From positions 372,001 through 436,000 of the forward strand of contig NZ_WMBB01000001.1 of assembly GCF_009708175.1 (NCBI RefSeq): a DNA stretch of 64,000 bases. Reading direction: 5' to 3'. Positions within the stretch are counted from its first letter, which is position 1, and each line of letters opens with the position of its first letter. This DNA is from Nocardia aurantiaca. Lineage in GTDB: Bacteria > Actinomycetota > Actinomycetes > Mycobacteriales > Mycobacteriaceae. The notes below the pieces were generated by a model. That model did not search any database, was not told the DNA's origin, and was given only the letters and a program-made list of their open reading frames with translations. This document shows, piece by piece, positions 17,692-26,603 of the stretch. Position numbers and translations under genes: made by a program.

Positions 17692-18798
17692 TCAGGCCGC
17701 GGCGTATCCCGGGGTGTCGTCCAGGCTCCGCGCGGGGATCAGCTCGGCGGCTGAAGACGGTGCCGGCGACACCGACTCGACCATGTCCAGCAGCAGCCAG
17801 CCATCGGCGGTCCAGCCGCCGTGCGCGTCGGTGCGCACCAGGCGACCGCCCGGCGCGAAGGGGTCGTCGACGAAGCCGTCCGCGGCGCCGTCCAGTTCCA
17901 GCGCCAGCGCCGCACCGCCCACGTACACCCGGCCGGACCGGCCCGGCGGCACCAGCCGCAGCGCCTCGTCCAGTACGAGCAGCCGCGCACCCGGGATCGG
18001 CCGCACCCGGCCCGAACCGTCCAGAGGTCCACGCGCCGCCGCACCCGCGTATTCCGGAGTGGTGTAGGCGAACCCGGCGCACGAGCCGGGGGCCAGCTCG
18101 CGCAGCAGATCGGAAAGCGCTGCCGGGCAGTCGTTTCCGAAGACATCCCAGCGCCGCACGGTGGGCAGCGCGGGCGAGGGCAGGAAGGCCAGTGCCGCGA
18201 GCGTGTCCGTGTCCGCCACCACGTGGGTCGCGGCGCTGGTGGCGATGAGCTCGGCCAGCGCGGTCGCGTGGGCTCGTTGGGCGGTGGTGGCCAGCACGAG
18301 CGTCGCGCCGTCGGCCAGGACGGCCAGCAGTTCCACCGCGGCGTCGGTGGTGTCCCAGCGGGTGGCCAGCAGCCGCACATCCGGCGAGCCGTAGGCCCGG
18401 TCGATCGGGCAGGAGCGCTGATCGGCGGCCACCGCCCGGCGATCGTCGGCGGCCGCGGCCACCGCGACCGGCTTCAGGCCGGTGCCGTGCGGGCCCAGCT
18501 CGGCCAGGACCGCGCCGAACTCGGCGGCCTCGGCGATATCGCAGACCACGCGGGCCAGATCGTCGAGGGTGGGCCCGGCGGTTCCGGTGACGCCGCCGTC
18601 GAGGCGTTCGTAGAGTTCGGCATAGGTGAGGATGTGATCGCCGCAGCGCACAGCGGTCCGCAACGCGGGCACGCGGCGGCCGCGGTCGATGAGCATGGAG
18701 ACCGACGGCACGTCATACAGTTCGACGCCATTGGCCCATTCGTCCATGAGCCGATGACGCTCGACGGCGGACAAGGTTTCCGGCACCGCATGCTCCAT
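17692..18798 (-). CDS. Truncated, degenerate NRPS adenylation-domain protein under iron control
   Basis: 368 residues resembling an excised NRPS segment. It opens like the end of a condensation domain plus the start of an adenylation domain ([22 protein letters not shown]) and continues with adenylation-like blocks ([50 protein letters not shown]). The phosphate-binding TSGSTGxPKG loop is absent, NxYGPTE is replaced by [10 protein letters not shown], and the protein ends before the C-terminal subdomain with the catalytic Lys. ATP-dependent activation is therefore unlikely. An IdeR box (18822-18840) ends 24 bases upstream of the start, so it is probably part of the siderophore regulon. A structural or partner role for the A-less module of the C-A-T-C-T synthetase is conceivable but only inferred. 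Confidence 0.65.
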   Translation of the reverse strand: MEHAVPETLSAVERHRLMDEWANGVELYDVPSVSMLIDRGRRVPALRTAVRCGDHILTYAELYERLDGGVTGTAGPTLDDLARVVCDIAEAAEFGAVLAELGPHGTGLKPVAVAAAADDRRAVAADQRSCPIDRAYGSPDVRLLATRWDTTDAAVELLAVLADGATLVLATTAQRAHATALAELIATSAATHVVADTDTLAALAFLPSPALPTVRRWDVFGNDCPAALSDLLRELAPGSCAGFAYTTPEYAGAAARGPLDGSGRVRPIPGARLLVLDEALRLVPPGRSGRVYVGGAALALELDGAADGFVDDPFAPGGRLVRTDAHGGWTADGWLLLDMVESVSPAPSSAAELIPARSLDDTPGYAAA

Positions 18799-18821
18799 CG
18801 TTCCAAACCCCCGGTTCTTAC

Positions 18822-18840
18822 TTATGCAACCCTAACCTAA
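18822..18840 (-). promoter_or_regulatory. IdeR iron box upstream of the truncated adenylation protein
   Basis: TTATGCAACCCTAACCTAA matches the IdeR consensus at 14 of 19 positions, with a perfect right half CTAACCTAA. It ends 24 bases from the minus-strand start at 18798. Confidence 0.7.
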
Positions 18841-18912
18841 TCGATGGAGGGCGTGATCGGCCACCCCTCGGGGGATCGAATCGGAGACAACAGCTCGCGT
18901 TTCCTGAGAAAA

Positions 18913-18931
18913 TTAGGCTAGGCTCACCTAC
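18913..18931 (+). promoter_or_regulatory. IdeR iron box upstream of the siderophore-binding lipoprotein
   Basis: TTAGGCTAGGCTCACCTAC matches the IdeR consensus at 16 of 19 positions, the best box in the window. It lies 44 bases upstream of the ATG at 18976 and should repress the binding-protein/oxidase pair when iron is replete. Confidence 0.8.
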
Positions 18932-18975
18932 TACTCGCCCACGCGGGCGGGGCATCGGCGGACAGGAGAGTCACG

Positions 18976-19971
18976 ATGAAGTCGGCGTTCCGAGTGCCCG
19001 GATCCCGGACCACCGCCGCGCGGGTCGCCCTCGCGGCCGTGGTCGCGGTGCTCACCTTCGGGCTGGTGGCCTGCGGCTCCACCTCCGACGACTCGACCGC
19101 GGGCGGCGGCGAACCGGTCACCATCACCCACGCACTCGGGCGGACCACCGTGAACGGAACCCCCGCTCGCATCGTGGCCCTGGGCAATCAGTGGCTCGAC
19201 ACAGCGCAGGCGCTCGGTGTCACCCCGGTCGGCTACATCGACAACATCGCGGTGCTCAGCAAGGGCGCGGCGCCGTGGGAGCCGGTGGCGCTGTCGCGGT
19301 CCACAGCGCTGCAGACCACCGGCAATCTCGCCGAACAGGTCGCCGCGCTGAACCCGGACCTGATCCTGGCCGATCCCTTCATCGCCGATGCCAAGACCTA
19401 CGGCGACCTGTCCAAGGTCGCGCCCACCCTGCCCGGGCTCAGCAAGGAGGCCGTCACACCCTGGACCGACCTGGTGCGGACGCTCGGGCAGGTGCTGCAC
19501 AAGACCGACGCCGCCGACAAGCTCATCGCCGACCTGAACGGCCGCATCGACGGCATCGGGCAACGCAATCCGGGCCTGAAGAACAAGACCTTCATCAGTT
19601 CCTGGCTGGCCGGGCCGTCGCAGCTCATGGTCCTCACCGACCCCAAGGACGGGTCCAGCCGCCTGTTCACCCAACTCGGCATGACCATCCCGCAGCACCT
19701 GGTGGACCAGGGCGGCTCCGGCGGACGCCTGGCCCTCTCGCCCGAGCGCCTCGACGAACTGGACTCCGATCTGCTGCTGGCCGGCTACTCGCCCGGCATG
19801 GACGAAAAGTACCGGGGCCTACCGGGATTCAAGGAGCTGCGGTCGGTCGAGAAGAACTCCGCGGTCTTCCTCACCGTCCAGGAGATCAGCGCCATCAACC
19901 AGCCCACCCCCCTGGCCCTGCCGTACCTGCTGGACAAGATCGAGCCCGCCCTGGTGAACGCGGCCAGATGA
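18976..19971 (+). CDS. Iron-siderophore ABC transporter substrate-binding lipoprotein
   Basis: 331 residues with an N-terminal signal and lipobox LVAC (Cys33), so it should be lipid-anchored outside the membrane. The body has features of the FepB/FecB periplasmic-binding family: a short N-terminal strand (ITHALGRTTVNGTPARIVAL), ALGVTPVGYID, LNPDLILADPF, a long linking helix, and the C-terminal lobe with LDELDSDLLLAGY. It should bind the ferric siderophore for import; the partner permease and ATPase are not in the window. AGGAGAG precedes the ATG. An IdeR box lies 44 bases upstream, and the stop overlaps the start of the SagB-type oxidase gene, which is unusual company for a binding protein. 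Confidence 0.85.
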   Translation: MKSAFRVPGSRTTAARVALAAVVAVLTFGLVACGSTSDDSTAGGGEPVTITHALGRTTVNGTPARIVALGNQWLDTAQALGVTPVGYIDNIAVLSKGAAPWEPVALSRSTALQTTGNLAEQVAALNPDLILADPFIADAKTYGDLSKVAPTLPGLSKEAVTPWTDLVRTLGQVLHKTDAADKLIADLNGRIDGIGQRNPGLKNKTFISSWLAGPSQLMVLTDPKDGSSRLFTQLGMTIPQHLVDQGGSGGRLALSPERLDELDSDLLLAGYSPGMDEKYRGLPGFKELRSVEKNSAVFLTVQEISAINQPTPLALPYLLDKIEPALVNAAR

Positions 19972-21335
19972 TCAGCACCGACCACACCCGCTACGCCCTC
20001 CGCCCCGGCGTCACCTGCCTGACCGTTCCCGGCGGCGTGGTCCTGCTGAACCCGCCGCACGACGAGAAGCTGACCGGGCTGACCCCGGCCCAGAGCCGGG
20101 CATTGAAAGCCCTCAACCGCGATCCCGCGACCGTGGCGGGGATGGCGTCCGAATCCGACTCGGTGGCAAGGCTTCTCGACCGCTTGGCCGGTTCGGGCTG
20201 GCTCGAGATCACGGTCCGCGACAGCGACCGCGACCTGTACACGGTGCGGCCCTTCACGACCCCGCCCGCGCGCCCCGCCGGTCCGCTGCCGGGCGCCCGC
20301 GCGGTCCTCTCGAAATTCACGGTCATCCACCGTGATTCGGACGGCCTGGTCCTGGAGCATCCCGGCTCGTGGTGCGACCTCCGTATCCACGACCCCCGCC
20401 TGCTGGCTCTCGCCGTCGGCGCCGAACCCGCGGAACTGGGCCTGCCCGAACACCTTTCGTCCCGACTCGCGGCCGACCTGTCCAGAGGCGGTTTCACCGC
20501 CGACCCGGTCTTCGAGGACAGCGAGTTCACCACCCGCGGCTGGAGCGCCCCCGACCTCTGGTTCCACCGTCGCAGCACGCTCGGCTCCCGCACCGTCACC
20601 TGGGACAACTTCGGCCCCACCGAGTGGGCGAAGGGCGAATTCCCTCGGCTCCCGGCGCATCGTCCGGCCTACCCGGGCGCCCCGATCGCGCTCCCGGCCC
20701 CCGACGTCGCGGTCCTGCGCACCACGGACCCGAGCCTGACTGCCGTCCTCGAGGATCGCCGCTCCTGTCGCTCCTTCGACGACACCCGGCCCCTCGCCCT
20801 CGCCCAGCTGGCGGAGCTCCTCTACCGGAGCGCCCGCACCCGTTCGGTGGAGTCGACCCCCGACGGCGACGAACTCCCTTCCCGCCCCTACCCTTCGGGC
20901 GGCAGCGTCCACGAGCTGGAGCTCTACCCCGTGGCCCGCAATGTCGCGGGCCTGCCCTCCGGCATGTACCACTACGACTCCTTCGAGCACGTCCTGCGTC
21001 CGGTAGCCTCTCTCGATTCCCCCGCGGTCCAACGCCTGCTGCGCGCCGCCTCGGCCACCCTCGCCCATGCTTCGGAACCGCAACTGCTGCTAGTGATCTC
21101 GGCCCGGGCGGGCAGGGTGATGTGGTCCTACGAATCGGTCGCCTACGCCAACGTGCTCAAGCACGTGGGCGTCCTGATGCAGACCCTCTACCTGACGGCC
21201 ACCGCCATGAACCTCGGCGCGGTGGCCCAGGGCTTCAGCGACACCGCGGCCTTCACCGCCGCCACCGGTGTCGACGAACTGGCGGAATGCACTGTGGGCA
21301 GCATGATCCTCGGCACCCCGGCCGCCGACCGCTAG
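19968..21335 (+). CDS. SagB/McbC-type FMN-dependent azoline oxidase (nitroreductase fold)
   Basis: 455 residues. The C-terminal half is a nitroreductase-fold flavoenzyme of the SagB/ThcOx group: LEDRRSCRSFDDTRPL (FMN phosphate site), PSGGSVHELELYPVARNV, GMYHYDSFEHVLRPV, ANVLKHVGVLMQTLYLTATAMNL and the closing GSMILGTPA. The N-terminal 100 residues look like a small winged-helix/PqqD-like module. Known relatives oxidise thiazoline or oxazoline rings to thiazole or oxazole. The ATG overlaps the stop of the siderophore-binding lipoprotein (ATGA), placing it behind an IdeR box. Nocobactin-type siderophores carry an oxazole where mycobactin has an oxazoline, so this is a strong candidate for that oxidation (inference). 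No cyclodehydratase or precursor peptide is seen nearby. Confidence 0.78.
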   Translation: MISTDHTRYALRPGVTCLTVPGGVVLLNPPHDEKLTGLTPAQSRALKALNRDPATVAGMASESDSVARLLDRLAGSGWLEITVRDSDRDLYTVRPFTTPPARPAGPLPGARAVLSKFTVIHRDSDGLVLEHPGSWCDLRIHDPRLLALAVGAEPAELGLPEHLSSRLAADLSRGGFTADPVFEDSEFTTRGWSAPDLWFHRRSTLGSRTVTWDNFGPTEWAKGEFPRLPAHRPAYPGAPIALPAPDVAVLRTTDPSLTAVLEDRRSCRSFDDTRPLALAQLAELLYRSARTRSVESTPDGDELPSRPYPSGGSVHELELYPVARNVAGLPSGMYHYDSFEHVLRPVASLDSPAVQRLLRAASATLAHASEPQLLLVISARAGRVMWSYESVAYANVLKHVGVLMQTLYLTATAMNLGAVAQGFSDTAAFTAATGVDELAECTVGSMILGTPAADR

Positions 21336-21371
21336 TCGCGATTGTCGGACCCGGCTGGGACCATCGAGATC

Positions 21372-21707
21372 ATGACGACGACCGGGGATGAGGTTCGGGC
21401 GGTGGCGCTGGCGCTGGCGCGCACCACGGAGCAGTTCGAGTGGCAGATGCCCACGTTCCGGGTGGCCGGAAAACTCTTCCTGACCCTGCCGGAGAACGAG
21501 ACCTCGATGGCGGTGCGGTGCCCGATCGCCGACCGCGACGAACTGGTGCTGGCCGAGCCCGGCAAGTTCTGGATCGCGCCGCACGAGGCGGGGAACGCGT
21601 GGGTGCGGGTGCGGCTCGCCGCCCTGGACGACCTCGACGAATTGGAAGCCATCGTCACCGACTCGTGGCGGCAGGCCGCACCCCGGGAACTGGTGGATCC
21701 GGTCTGA
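21372..21707 (+). CDS. MmcQ/YjbR family protein
   Basis: 111 residues matching the small MmcQ/YjbR (DUF661-like) family: EQFEWQMPTFRVAGKLFLTL near the start and EPGKFWIAPHEAGNAWVRVRL in the C-terminal half. Members have a double-wing DNA-binding-like fold but no established biochemical role. The ATG at 21372 is preferred; an in-frame TTG at 21342 would leave only six bases after the upstream stop and lacks a Shine-Dalgarno. It is probably co-transcribed by read-through from the oxidase gene, though nothing links it to iron metabolism. Confidence 0.7.
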   Translation: MTTTGDEVRAVALALARTTEQFEWQMPTFRVAGKLFLTLPENETSMAVRCPIADRDELVLAEPGKFWIAPHEAGNAWVRVRLAALDDLDELEAIVTDSWRQAAPRELVDPV

Positions 21708-21737
21708 ACGGCCGGATCCCCGCGTGTTCGCGGTGAA

Positions 21738-23798
21738 TCAGAAGGTGACGCGCTGGTCCTCGGCCAGGAACAGCTTGTCGCCGTCCTTGGTGGCGAAGGT
21801 GGCGTGGAATTCGGCCTGGTTGCGGACCACCTGGTTGGCGCGGAACTCGTCGGGTGAGTGGGAGTCGTTGGCGAGCAGGTTTTCGACGTATTGACTGGTC
21901 TGCTTGGAACGCCAGTTGCGGCCCCACGATTCGAGCATGGGCGTGTAATCGGGGTTCTCGACGCCGGCCCGCTTCTGGTTGATGCGGTATGCGGCGAAAG
22001 CCATTTGCAGGCCGCGGTTGTCGGCCACGTTCTCGCTGAGGGTGAGGGTGCCGTCGACGTGGTGGGCCGGATCGAGGCCCTCGGGGACCAGGCCGTTGTA
22101 CTGGTCGACGAGTTTCTTGGTGCGGGCGTCGAACTTGGCGCGGTCCTCGGGGGTCCACCAGTCCTTCAGGTTGCCGTCGGCGTCGTACTTGGAGCCCTGA
22201 TCGTCGAAGCCGTGGCCGATCTCGTGGCCGATGACCGCGCCGCCCGCGCCGTAGTTGACAGCGGCCTCGGCCTTCGGATCGAAGAACGGCGGCTGCAAAA
22301 AGGCTGCGGGGAAGACGATTTCATTGTTGACGGGCTGGTAGTAGGCGTTCACCGTCTGCGGCGTCATGCCCCACTCGGCCTTGTCGACCGGCTTGTCCAG
22401 CTTGTCGAACATCTTCTTGGCGCCGAATACATTGGCGGCGCGCAGCGATTGGATGAGCCGACCGCGGGTGATCTTCAGCCCGCTGTAGTCCTCCCACTTG
22501 TCCGGATAGCCGATCTTCACGCCCATCTTGGCCAGCTTGACCAGCGCGGCGTCCTTGGTGGGCTGCGACATCCACGTCGAATTGGTGAAGTTGTCCTTGT
22601 AGGCCGCGAGCAGGTCGGCCACCATGTCCATCGCCCGGTTCTTGGCCTCGGGCGGGAAATGCTTGGCCACGTACAGCTTTCCGAGCTGTTCACCCAGCGT
22701 GCTGTCCACGGTGCCCACCGCCGACTTCCACCGCTCCGGCCGCTGCTGCAACCCGCTCATCACCGTGCCGAAGAAATCGAAATTGGCGTCCGCGATGGTC
22801 TTCGGCAGGAAGCGCGCGTACTCGCGCACCACCGCCAGCTTCAGATAATCCCGCCACACCGCGATGTCCACGTCGTGCCACAGCTGCCCGGCCGCGGTGA
22901 TGAAGGACGGCTCGCCCACGATCACCGTCGCGAACAGGCTCTTGGGCCGATCGGTATTGCCGGAAAGCCAGGGATCCCAATCGAATTGCGGCGCCAGCGC
23001 CACCATGTCGTTCCAGGACATCTTGTTGTAGCTGGCCTCGGTGTCGTGCAGTTTGATGTTGTCCCAGAATCCGGCCGCGATGCGCGTCTCCAGATCCAGC
23101 ACGCGCTCCGCCATGGCCTTCGGGTCGGCGAATCCCGCGCCGGCGGCGATCTTCTCCAGGAACGTTTTGTACCCGGCCAGCTTGGCGGCGTATTCGGGCT
23201 TGCGGTAGTACTGCTCGCCCAACCCGATTCCGGACTGCCCGACCGAGGCGATGTGCGCGCTGGAGTTCTTCCGGTCCACCGACACGCCCAGCCCGATCAG
23301 CCCGCCGATGGGCAGCGCGCCCATCACCTTGGCCAGCTCGGGCTTGCCGGCGGCCTTGTCGATATCGGCGAACATCTCGTTCAGCGGCGTCACGCCCAGC
23401 TTCTCGATGGTGTCCACATCCATCCGGGCGTCGTACAGGTCGCGGATCTGCTGCTCGGGGGTGTCCGCCTTGGGATCCTTGATGCCCTCGATGATCTCCC
23501 GCAGCTGGCCCTCGACCCGGTCCGCGACATCGTCGAAGGTTCCGAACGACACCTTGTCCGCGGGCAGCTGGTACTCGTGCAGCCATGTGCCGTTGACGAA
23601 TCGGTACAGATCGTCCTGCGGCCGCACCGTCGGATCGGACCCGGACATATCGGGCCCGCTGAGCGGAGTCGAGGCGACCGTGTCCTTCATATCGGTGCCG
23701 CACGCCGCGAGCGTGGCGACGGCCGGCGCGAGACCGAGCGCGATCAGGAAACGACGACGGTCCAAACCGGCCGGACGACCCGACGAAGTCACAGGCAC
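21738..23798 (-). CDS. M13 family zinc metallopeptidase, Tat lipoprotein
   Basis: About 686 residues of the neprilysin/PepO-like M13 family. The zinc site is HEIGH (525-529) with downstream ENVAD (Glu589, Asp593); NAYYQPVNNEIVFPAAFLQPPFF is the conserved substrate-channel block. The N terminus has a twin-arginine motif (DRRRFLIALG) followed by lipobox LAAC, so it should be exported folded by Tat and lipidated. The GTG at 23798 lies two bases after GGAGAGG; a GTG two codons in (23792) has better spacing and may be the true start. It lies directly downstream of a paralogous M13 gene in the same orientation, 84 bases apart. Role: extracytoplasmic oligopeptide cleavage. Confidence 0.88.
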   Translation of the reverse strand: MPVTSSGRPAGLDRRRFLIALGLAPAVATLAACGTDMKDTVASTPLSGPDMSGSDPTVRPQDDLYRFVNGTWLHEYQLPADKVSFGTFDDVADRVEGQLREIIEGIKDPKADTPEQQIRDLYDARMDVDTIEKLGVTPLNEMFADIDKAAGKPELAKVMGALPIGGLIGLGVSVDRKNSSAHIASVGQSGIGLGEQYYRKPEYAAKLAGYKTFLEKIAAGAGFADPKAMAERVLDLETRIAAGFWDNIKLHDTEASYNKMSWNDMVALAPQFDWDPWLSGNTDRPKSLFATVIVGEPSFITAAGQLWHDVDIAVWRDYLKLAVVREYARFLPKTIADANFDFFGTVMSGLQQRPERWKSAVGTVDSTLGEQLGKLYVAKHFPPEAKNRAMDMVADLLAAYKDNFTNSTWMSQPTKDAALVKLAKMGVKIGYPDKWEDYSGLKITRGRLIQSLRAANVFGAKKMFDKLDKPVDKAEWGMTPQTVNAYYQPVNNEIVFPAAFLQPPFFDPKAEAAVNYGAGGAVIGHEIGHGFDDQGSKYDADGNLKDWWTPEDRAKFDARTKKLVDQYNGLVPEGLDPAHHVDGTLTLSENVADNRGLQMAFAAYRINQKRAGVENPDYTPMLESWGRNWRSKQTSQYVENLLANDSHSPDEFRANQVVRNQAEFHATFATKDGDKLFLAEDQRVTF

Positions 23799-23882
23799 TA
23801 CCTCTCCCCGAAGCTGCGATACCGACGCGAGGCTACCGGGGTTGGCCGCCTCGCGCGGGGTGTCGCGAACGTGGGGACGATC

Positions 23883-25919
23883 TCAGAGCGTGACGCGCTG
23901 GTCCGGCGGCAGGAATTGCTTGTCGCCTTCCTTCACGTCATAGGCGCTGTAGAACTCGGCCAGATTCCGCACCACCTGATTGCATCGAAATTCCGCGGGC
24001 GAATGCGGATCATCGGCGAGCTGATTCTCCAGCGCCGCGTCGGTCATCTTGGTGCGCCAGGTGCGTCCCCAGGATTCGAACATCGGCTGGTAATCCGGCG
24101 TCGCGGTCCCATTGCGCTGCTCCATCATTCGATAGGCGGCCAGCGAGATCTCCAGACCGCGCAGGTCCGCCAGGTTCTCCCCGACGGTGAGCTCGCCGTT
24201 CACGTGCCGATCCGGCGGCAGCCCCTCCGGGACCAGCGCGTTGTACTGGGCGATGAGCTGCTCGGTCTTGGCCTGGAACGCGGCCTTGTCCTCCGGCGTC
24301 CACCAATCCTTCAGATTGCCGTCCCCGTCGTACTTGGAACCCTGATCGTCGAAGCCGTGCCCGATCTCGTGGCCGATCACCGCGCCGCCCGCGCCGTAAT
24401 TCACCGCGGGCTCGGCATCCGGGTCGAAGAACGGCGGCTGTAGGAAGGCGGCGGGGAAGACGATCTCGTTGCCGCTCGGGTTGTAGTAGGCGTTCACCGT
24501 TTGCGGCGGCATGCTCCACTCCGACTTGTCCACCGGCGTCCCGAGCCGGTCGAACATGCGCTTGGCGTCGAAAGCGTCGCAGGCGCGCAGGGATTCGACC
24601 AGCTTTCCGCGGGTCACGGTGAGCTTGGCGTAGTCCTCCCACTTGTCCGGATACCCGATCTTGGCATTGATCTTCTCCAGCTTGGCGACGGCGGCGATCC
24701 GGGTGGGCGGCGACATCCAGCTCGAATTCGTGAAATTGTCCTTGTAGGCCGCGCGCAGATCGCCCACCATCTCCAGCGCCCGCTTCTTCGCCTCGGGCGG
24801 GAAATGCTTGTTCACATAAAGCTTTCCGAGAGCCTCGCCCACGGTCGAGTTCACCGTGGACACCGCCGACTTCCACAGGTCCGGCCGCCGTTTCAGCCCC
24901 TGCATCTCGGTACTGAAGAAATCGAAGCTCGGATCGGCGATGGCTTTGGGCAGATACGTCGCGAACGCCCGCACCAGGCTCAGTTTCAGATACTCACGCC
25001 AGGCGGCGATATCGACCTCGGCCCACAGCTGCGCCGCTCCCGTGACGAATGACGGCTCGCTCACGTCGATCTTGTCGAAGAGGTTCTTGGGACGATCGGT
25101 GGTGCCGGAAAGCCAGGGATCCCAATCGAATCGCGGACCCAGCGCTACCAGCTCGGCCCAGGTCTTCAGGTTGTAGGTGGCCTCGGTGTCGCGCAGTGTG
25201 ACATTGTCCCAATGGAATCCGGCGATGCGCGTCTCGAGATCCACCACCCGGTCGGCCATGGCGGCCGGATCCGGGAACCCGGCCCCGGCCGCGATGCGCC
25301 GCATGCAGGTCCGGTACGCGGCGAGCTTGTCGGCGTATTCCGGCTTCCGGTAGTACTGCTCGCTCAACCCGAGCCCGGCCTGTGAGATGGACGGCAGATA
25401 GGCATTGGAGTCCTTGGGGTCGGGCCCCACGTCGATCCCGATCAGCCCAACTCTCGGCAGGCCGCCCATGACATGCGCGAGATCGGGCTTGGCTCCGGCC
25501 TTGTCGATCTGATCGAAGAGATCCTGCAGCGGCGTCATACCGAGCTTCTCGATGGCGTCCTGGTCCATCCGCCCGTCGTAGAGGTCGCGGATCTTCTGCT
25601 CGTTCGACCCGGCCTGTGGGTCGTGAATCCCCTCGATGATCTCCCTGAGTTGCTGCTGCACCCGCTCCTTCACCTCGTCGAAGGTGCCGAACGACACCTT
25701 GTCCGGCGGCAGCTGATAGTCCCGCAGCCACTTTCCGTTGACGAACCGGTACAGATCGTCTTGCGGTCGCACCACCGGATCCGATCCGGACATATCCGGC
25801 CCGATGAGCGGCTTCGGTTTATCCGTCCTGTTGCAGGAGGCCAGTACGGCCACCGTCGGCGCCAACCCCAGCGCGATCAGGAACGTGCGGCGGTCGAGAG
25901 CGGGACGCTCGGACGTCAA
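23883..25919 (-). CDS. M13 family zinc metallopeptidase, Tat lipoprotein (tandem paralogue)
   Basis: 678 residues, closely similar along its length to the following gene. It has HEIGH within GAVIGHEIGHGFDDQGSKYD, then ENLADLRG, and a Tat signal (LDRRTFLIALG) with lipobox LASC. The start is TTG at 25919, chosen because AGAGGAG lies seven to eight bases upstream and no ATG or GTG is suitably placed. The tandem arrangement implies a gene duplication with both copies retaining the zinc ligands. It is divergent from the ribosomal operon promoter that begins about 115 bases away. Confidence 0.87.
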   Translation of the reverse strand: MTSERPALDRRTFLIALGLAPTVAVLASCNRTDKPKPLIGPDMSGSDPVVRPQDDLYRFVNGKWLRDYQLPPDKVSFGTFDEVKERVQQQLREIIEGIHDPQAGSNEQKIRDLYDGRMDQDAIEKLGMTPLQDLFDQIDKAGAKPDLAHVMGGLPRVGLIGIDVGPDPKDSNAYLPSISQAGLGLSEQYYRKPEYADKLAAYRTCMRRIAAGAGFPDPAAMADRVVDLETRIAGFHWDNVTLRDTEATYNLKTWAELVALGPRFDWDPWLSGTTDRPKNLFDKIDVSEPSFVTGAAQLWAEVDIAAWREYLKLSLVRAFATYLPKAIADPSFDFFSTEMQGLKRRPDLWKSAVSTVNSTVGEALGKLYVNKHFPPEAKKRALEMVGDLRAAYKDNFTNSSWMSPPTRIAAVAKLEKINAKIGYPDKWEDYAKLTVTRGKLVESLRACDAFDAKRMFDRLGTPVDKSEWSMPPQTVNAYYNPSGNEIVFPAAFLQPPFFDPDAEPAVNYGAGGAVIGHEIGHGFDDQGSKYDGDGNLKDWWTPEDKAAFQAKTEQLIAQYNALVPEGLPPDRHVNGELTVGENLADLRGLEISLAAYRMMEQRNGTATPDYQPMFESWGRTWRTKMTDAALENQLADDPHSPAEFRCNQVVRNLAEFYSAYDVKEGDKQFLPPDQRVTL

Positions 25920-26034
25920 CGCGAATCTCCTCTGCGGGATGATCGGATAGCTCGGACGTTGCTCGCGCCGACGCTAGCCGACCCGGCTGAGGAACCCCTG
26001 AATCCGCACCCGGCCGTTCGTCCGAATGCCCGAT

Positions 26035-26063
26035 TTGGGCCCGACCTGGGGCTTCGCTACACT
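26035..26063 (+). promoter_or_regulatory. Promoter of rplN-rplX-rplE-rpsN
   Basis: -35 TTGGGC (26035-26040), 17-bp spacer, -10 TACACT (26058-26063), followed by AGACCGGTTGC. The same elements, including a CCCGATTTGG block over the -35, recur 24.3 kb away in front of rpsH, which supports both as real sigma-A-type promoters. Confidence 0.75.
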
Positions 26064-26232
26064 AGACCGGTTGCCTGCGGGAGCTATGCCCGCACTTCGG
26101 CCGCGAACCCACAGTGGTTGTTCTTCCAGATCGGTGAAACCGCTGGCAGGCGCGCGTTCAGAGGGGCAACTGACCATGCCCGTCGGGTCGGCAATCCGGC
26201 GTGCATATCGTCCAGGTCTAGGAGGAGCTGAA
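26064..26232 (+). promoter_or_regulatory. 5' leader of rplN operon with small hairpin
   Basis: About 165 bases of untranslated leader between the -10 and the rplN start. A six-pair hairpin TGCGGG/CCCGCA (26076-26094, loop of seven) lies just after the GGTTGC shared with the rpsH leader. A Shine-Dalgarno AGGAGG (26220-26225) precedes rplN. Autoregulation by a ribosomal protein is possible but not shown. Confidence 0.4.
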
Positions 26233-26601
26233 GTGATTCAGCAGGAGTCGCGACTGCGCGTCGCCGACAACACGGGTGCCAAGGAGATCCTCTGCATCCG
26301 CGTTCTCGGTGGTTCGTCGCGTCGCTATGCCGGCATCGGCGACATCATCGTCGCCACTGTCAAGGACGCCATCCCCGGCGGCAACGTCAAGAAGGGCGAG
26401 GTCGTCAAGGCCGTCGTCGTGCGCACCGTCAAGGAGCGCCGCCGCCCGGATGGCTCGTACATCAAGTTCGATGAGAACGCCGCGGTGCTGATCAAGGCGG
26501 ACAACGATCCGCGTGGCACCCGCATCTTCGGCCCGGTCGGCCGTGAGCTGCGTGAGAAGCGCTTCATGAAGATCGTCTCGCTCGCCCCGGAGGTGCTGTA
26601 A
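26233..26601 (+). CDS. rplN: 50S ribosomal protein L14
   Basis: 122 residues, the family length. It begins [19 protein letters not shown] and contains [15 protein letters not shown] and the C-terminal [17 protein letters not shown]14 binds 23S rRNA near the L19/L3 bridge to the small subunit. The start is the GTG at 26233, behind AGGAGG; the open frame upstream has no homology to L14. It is the first gene of a four-gene ribosomal cluster; the S17/L29/L16 genes that often precede it are not adjacent here. Confidence 0.98.
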   Translation: MIQQESRLRVADNTGAKEILCIRVLGGSSRRYAGIGDIIVATVKDAIPGGNVKKGEVVKAVVVRTVKERRRPDGSYIKFDENAAVLIKADNDPRGTRIFGPVGRELREKRFMKIVSLAPEVL

Positions 26602-26603
26602 CC

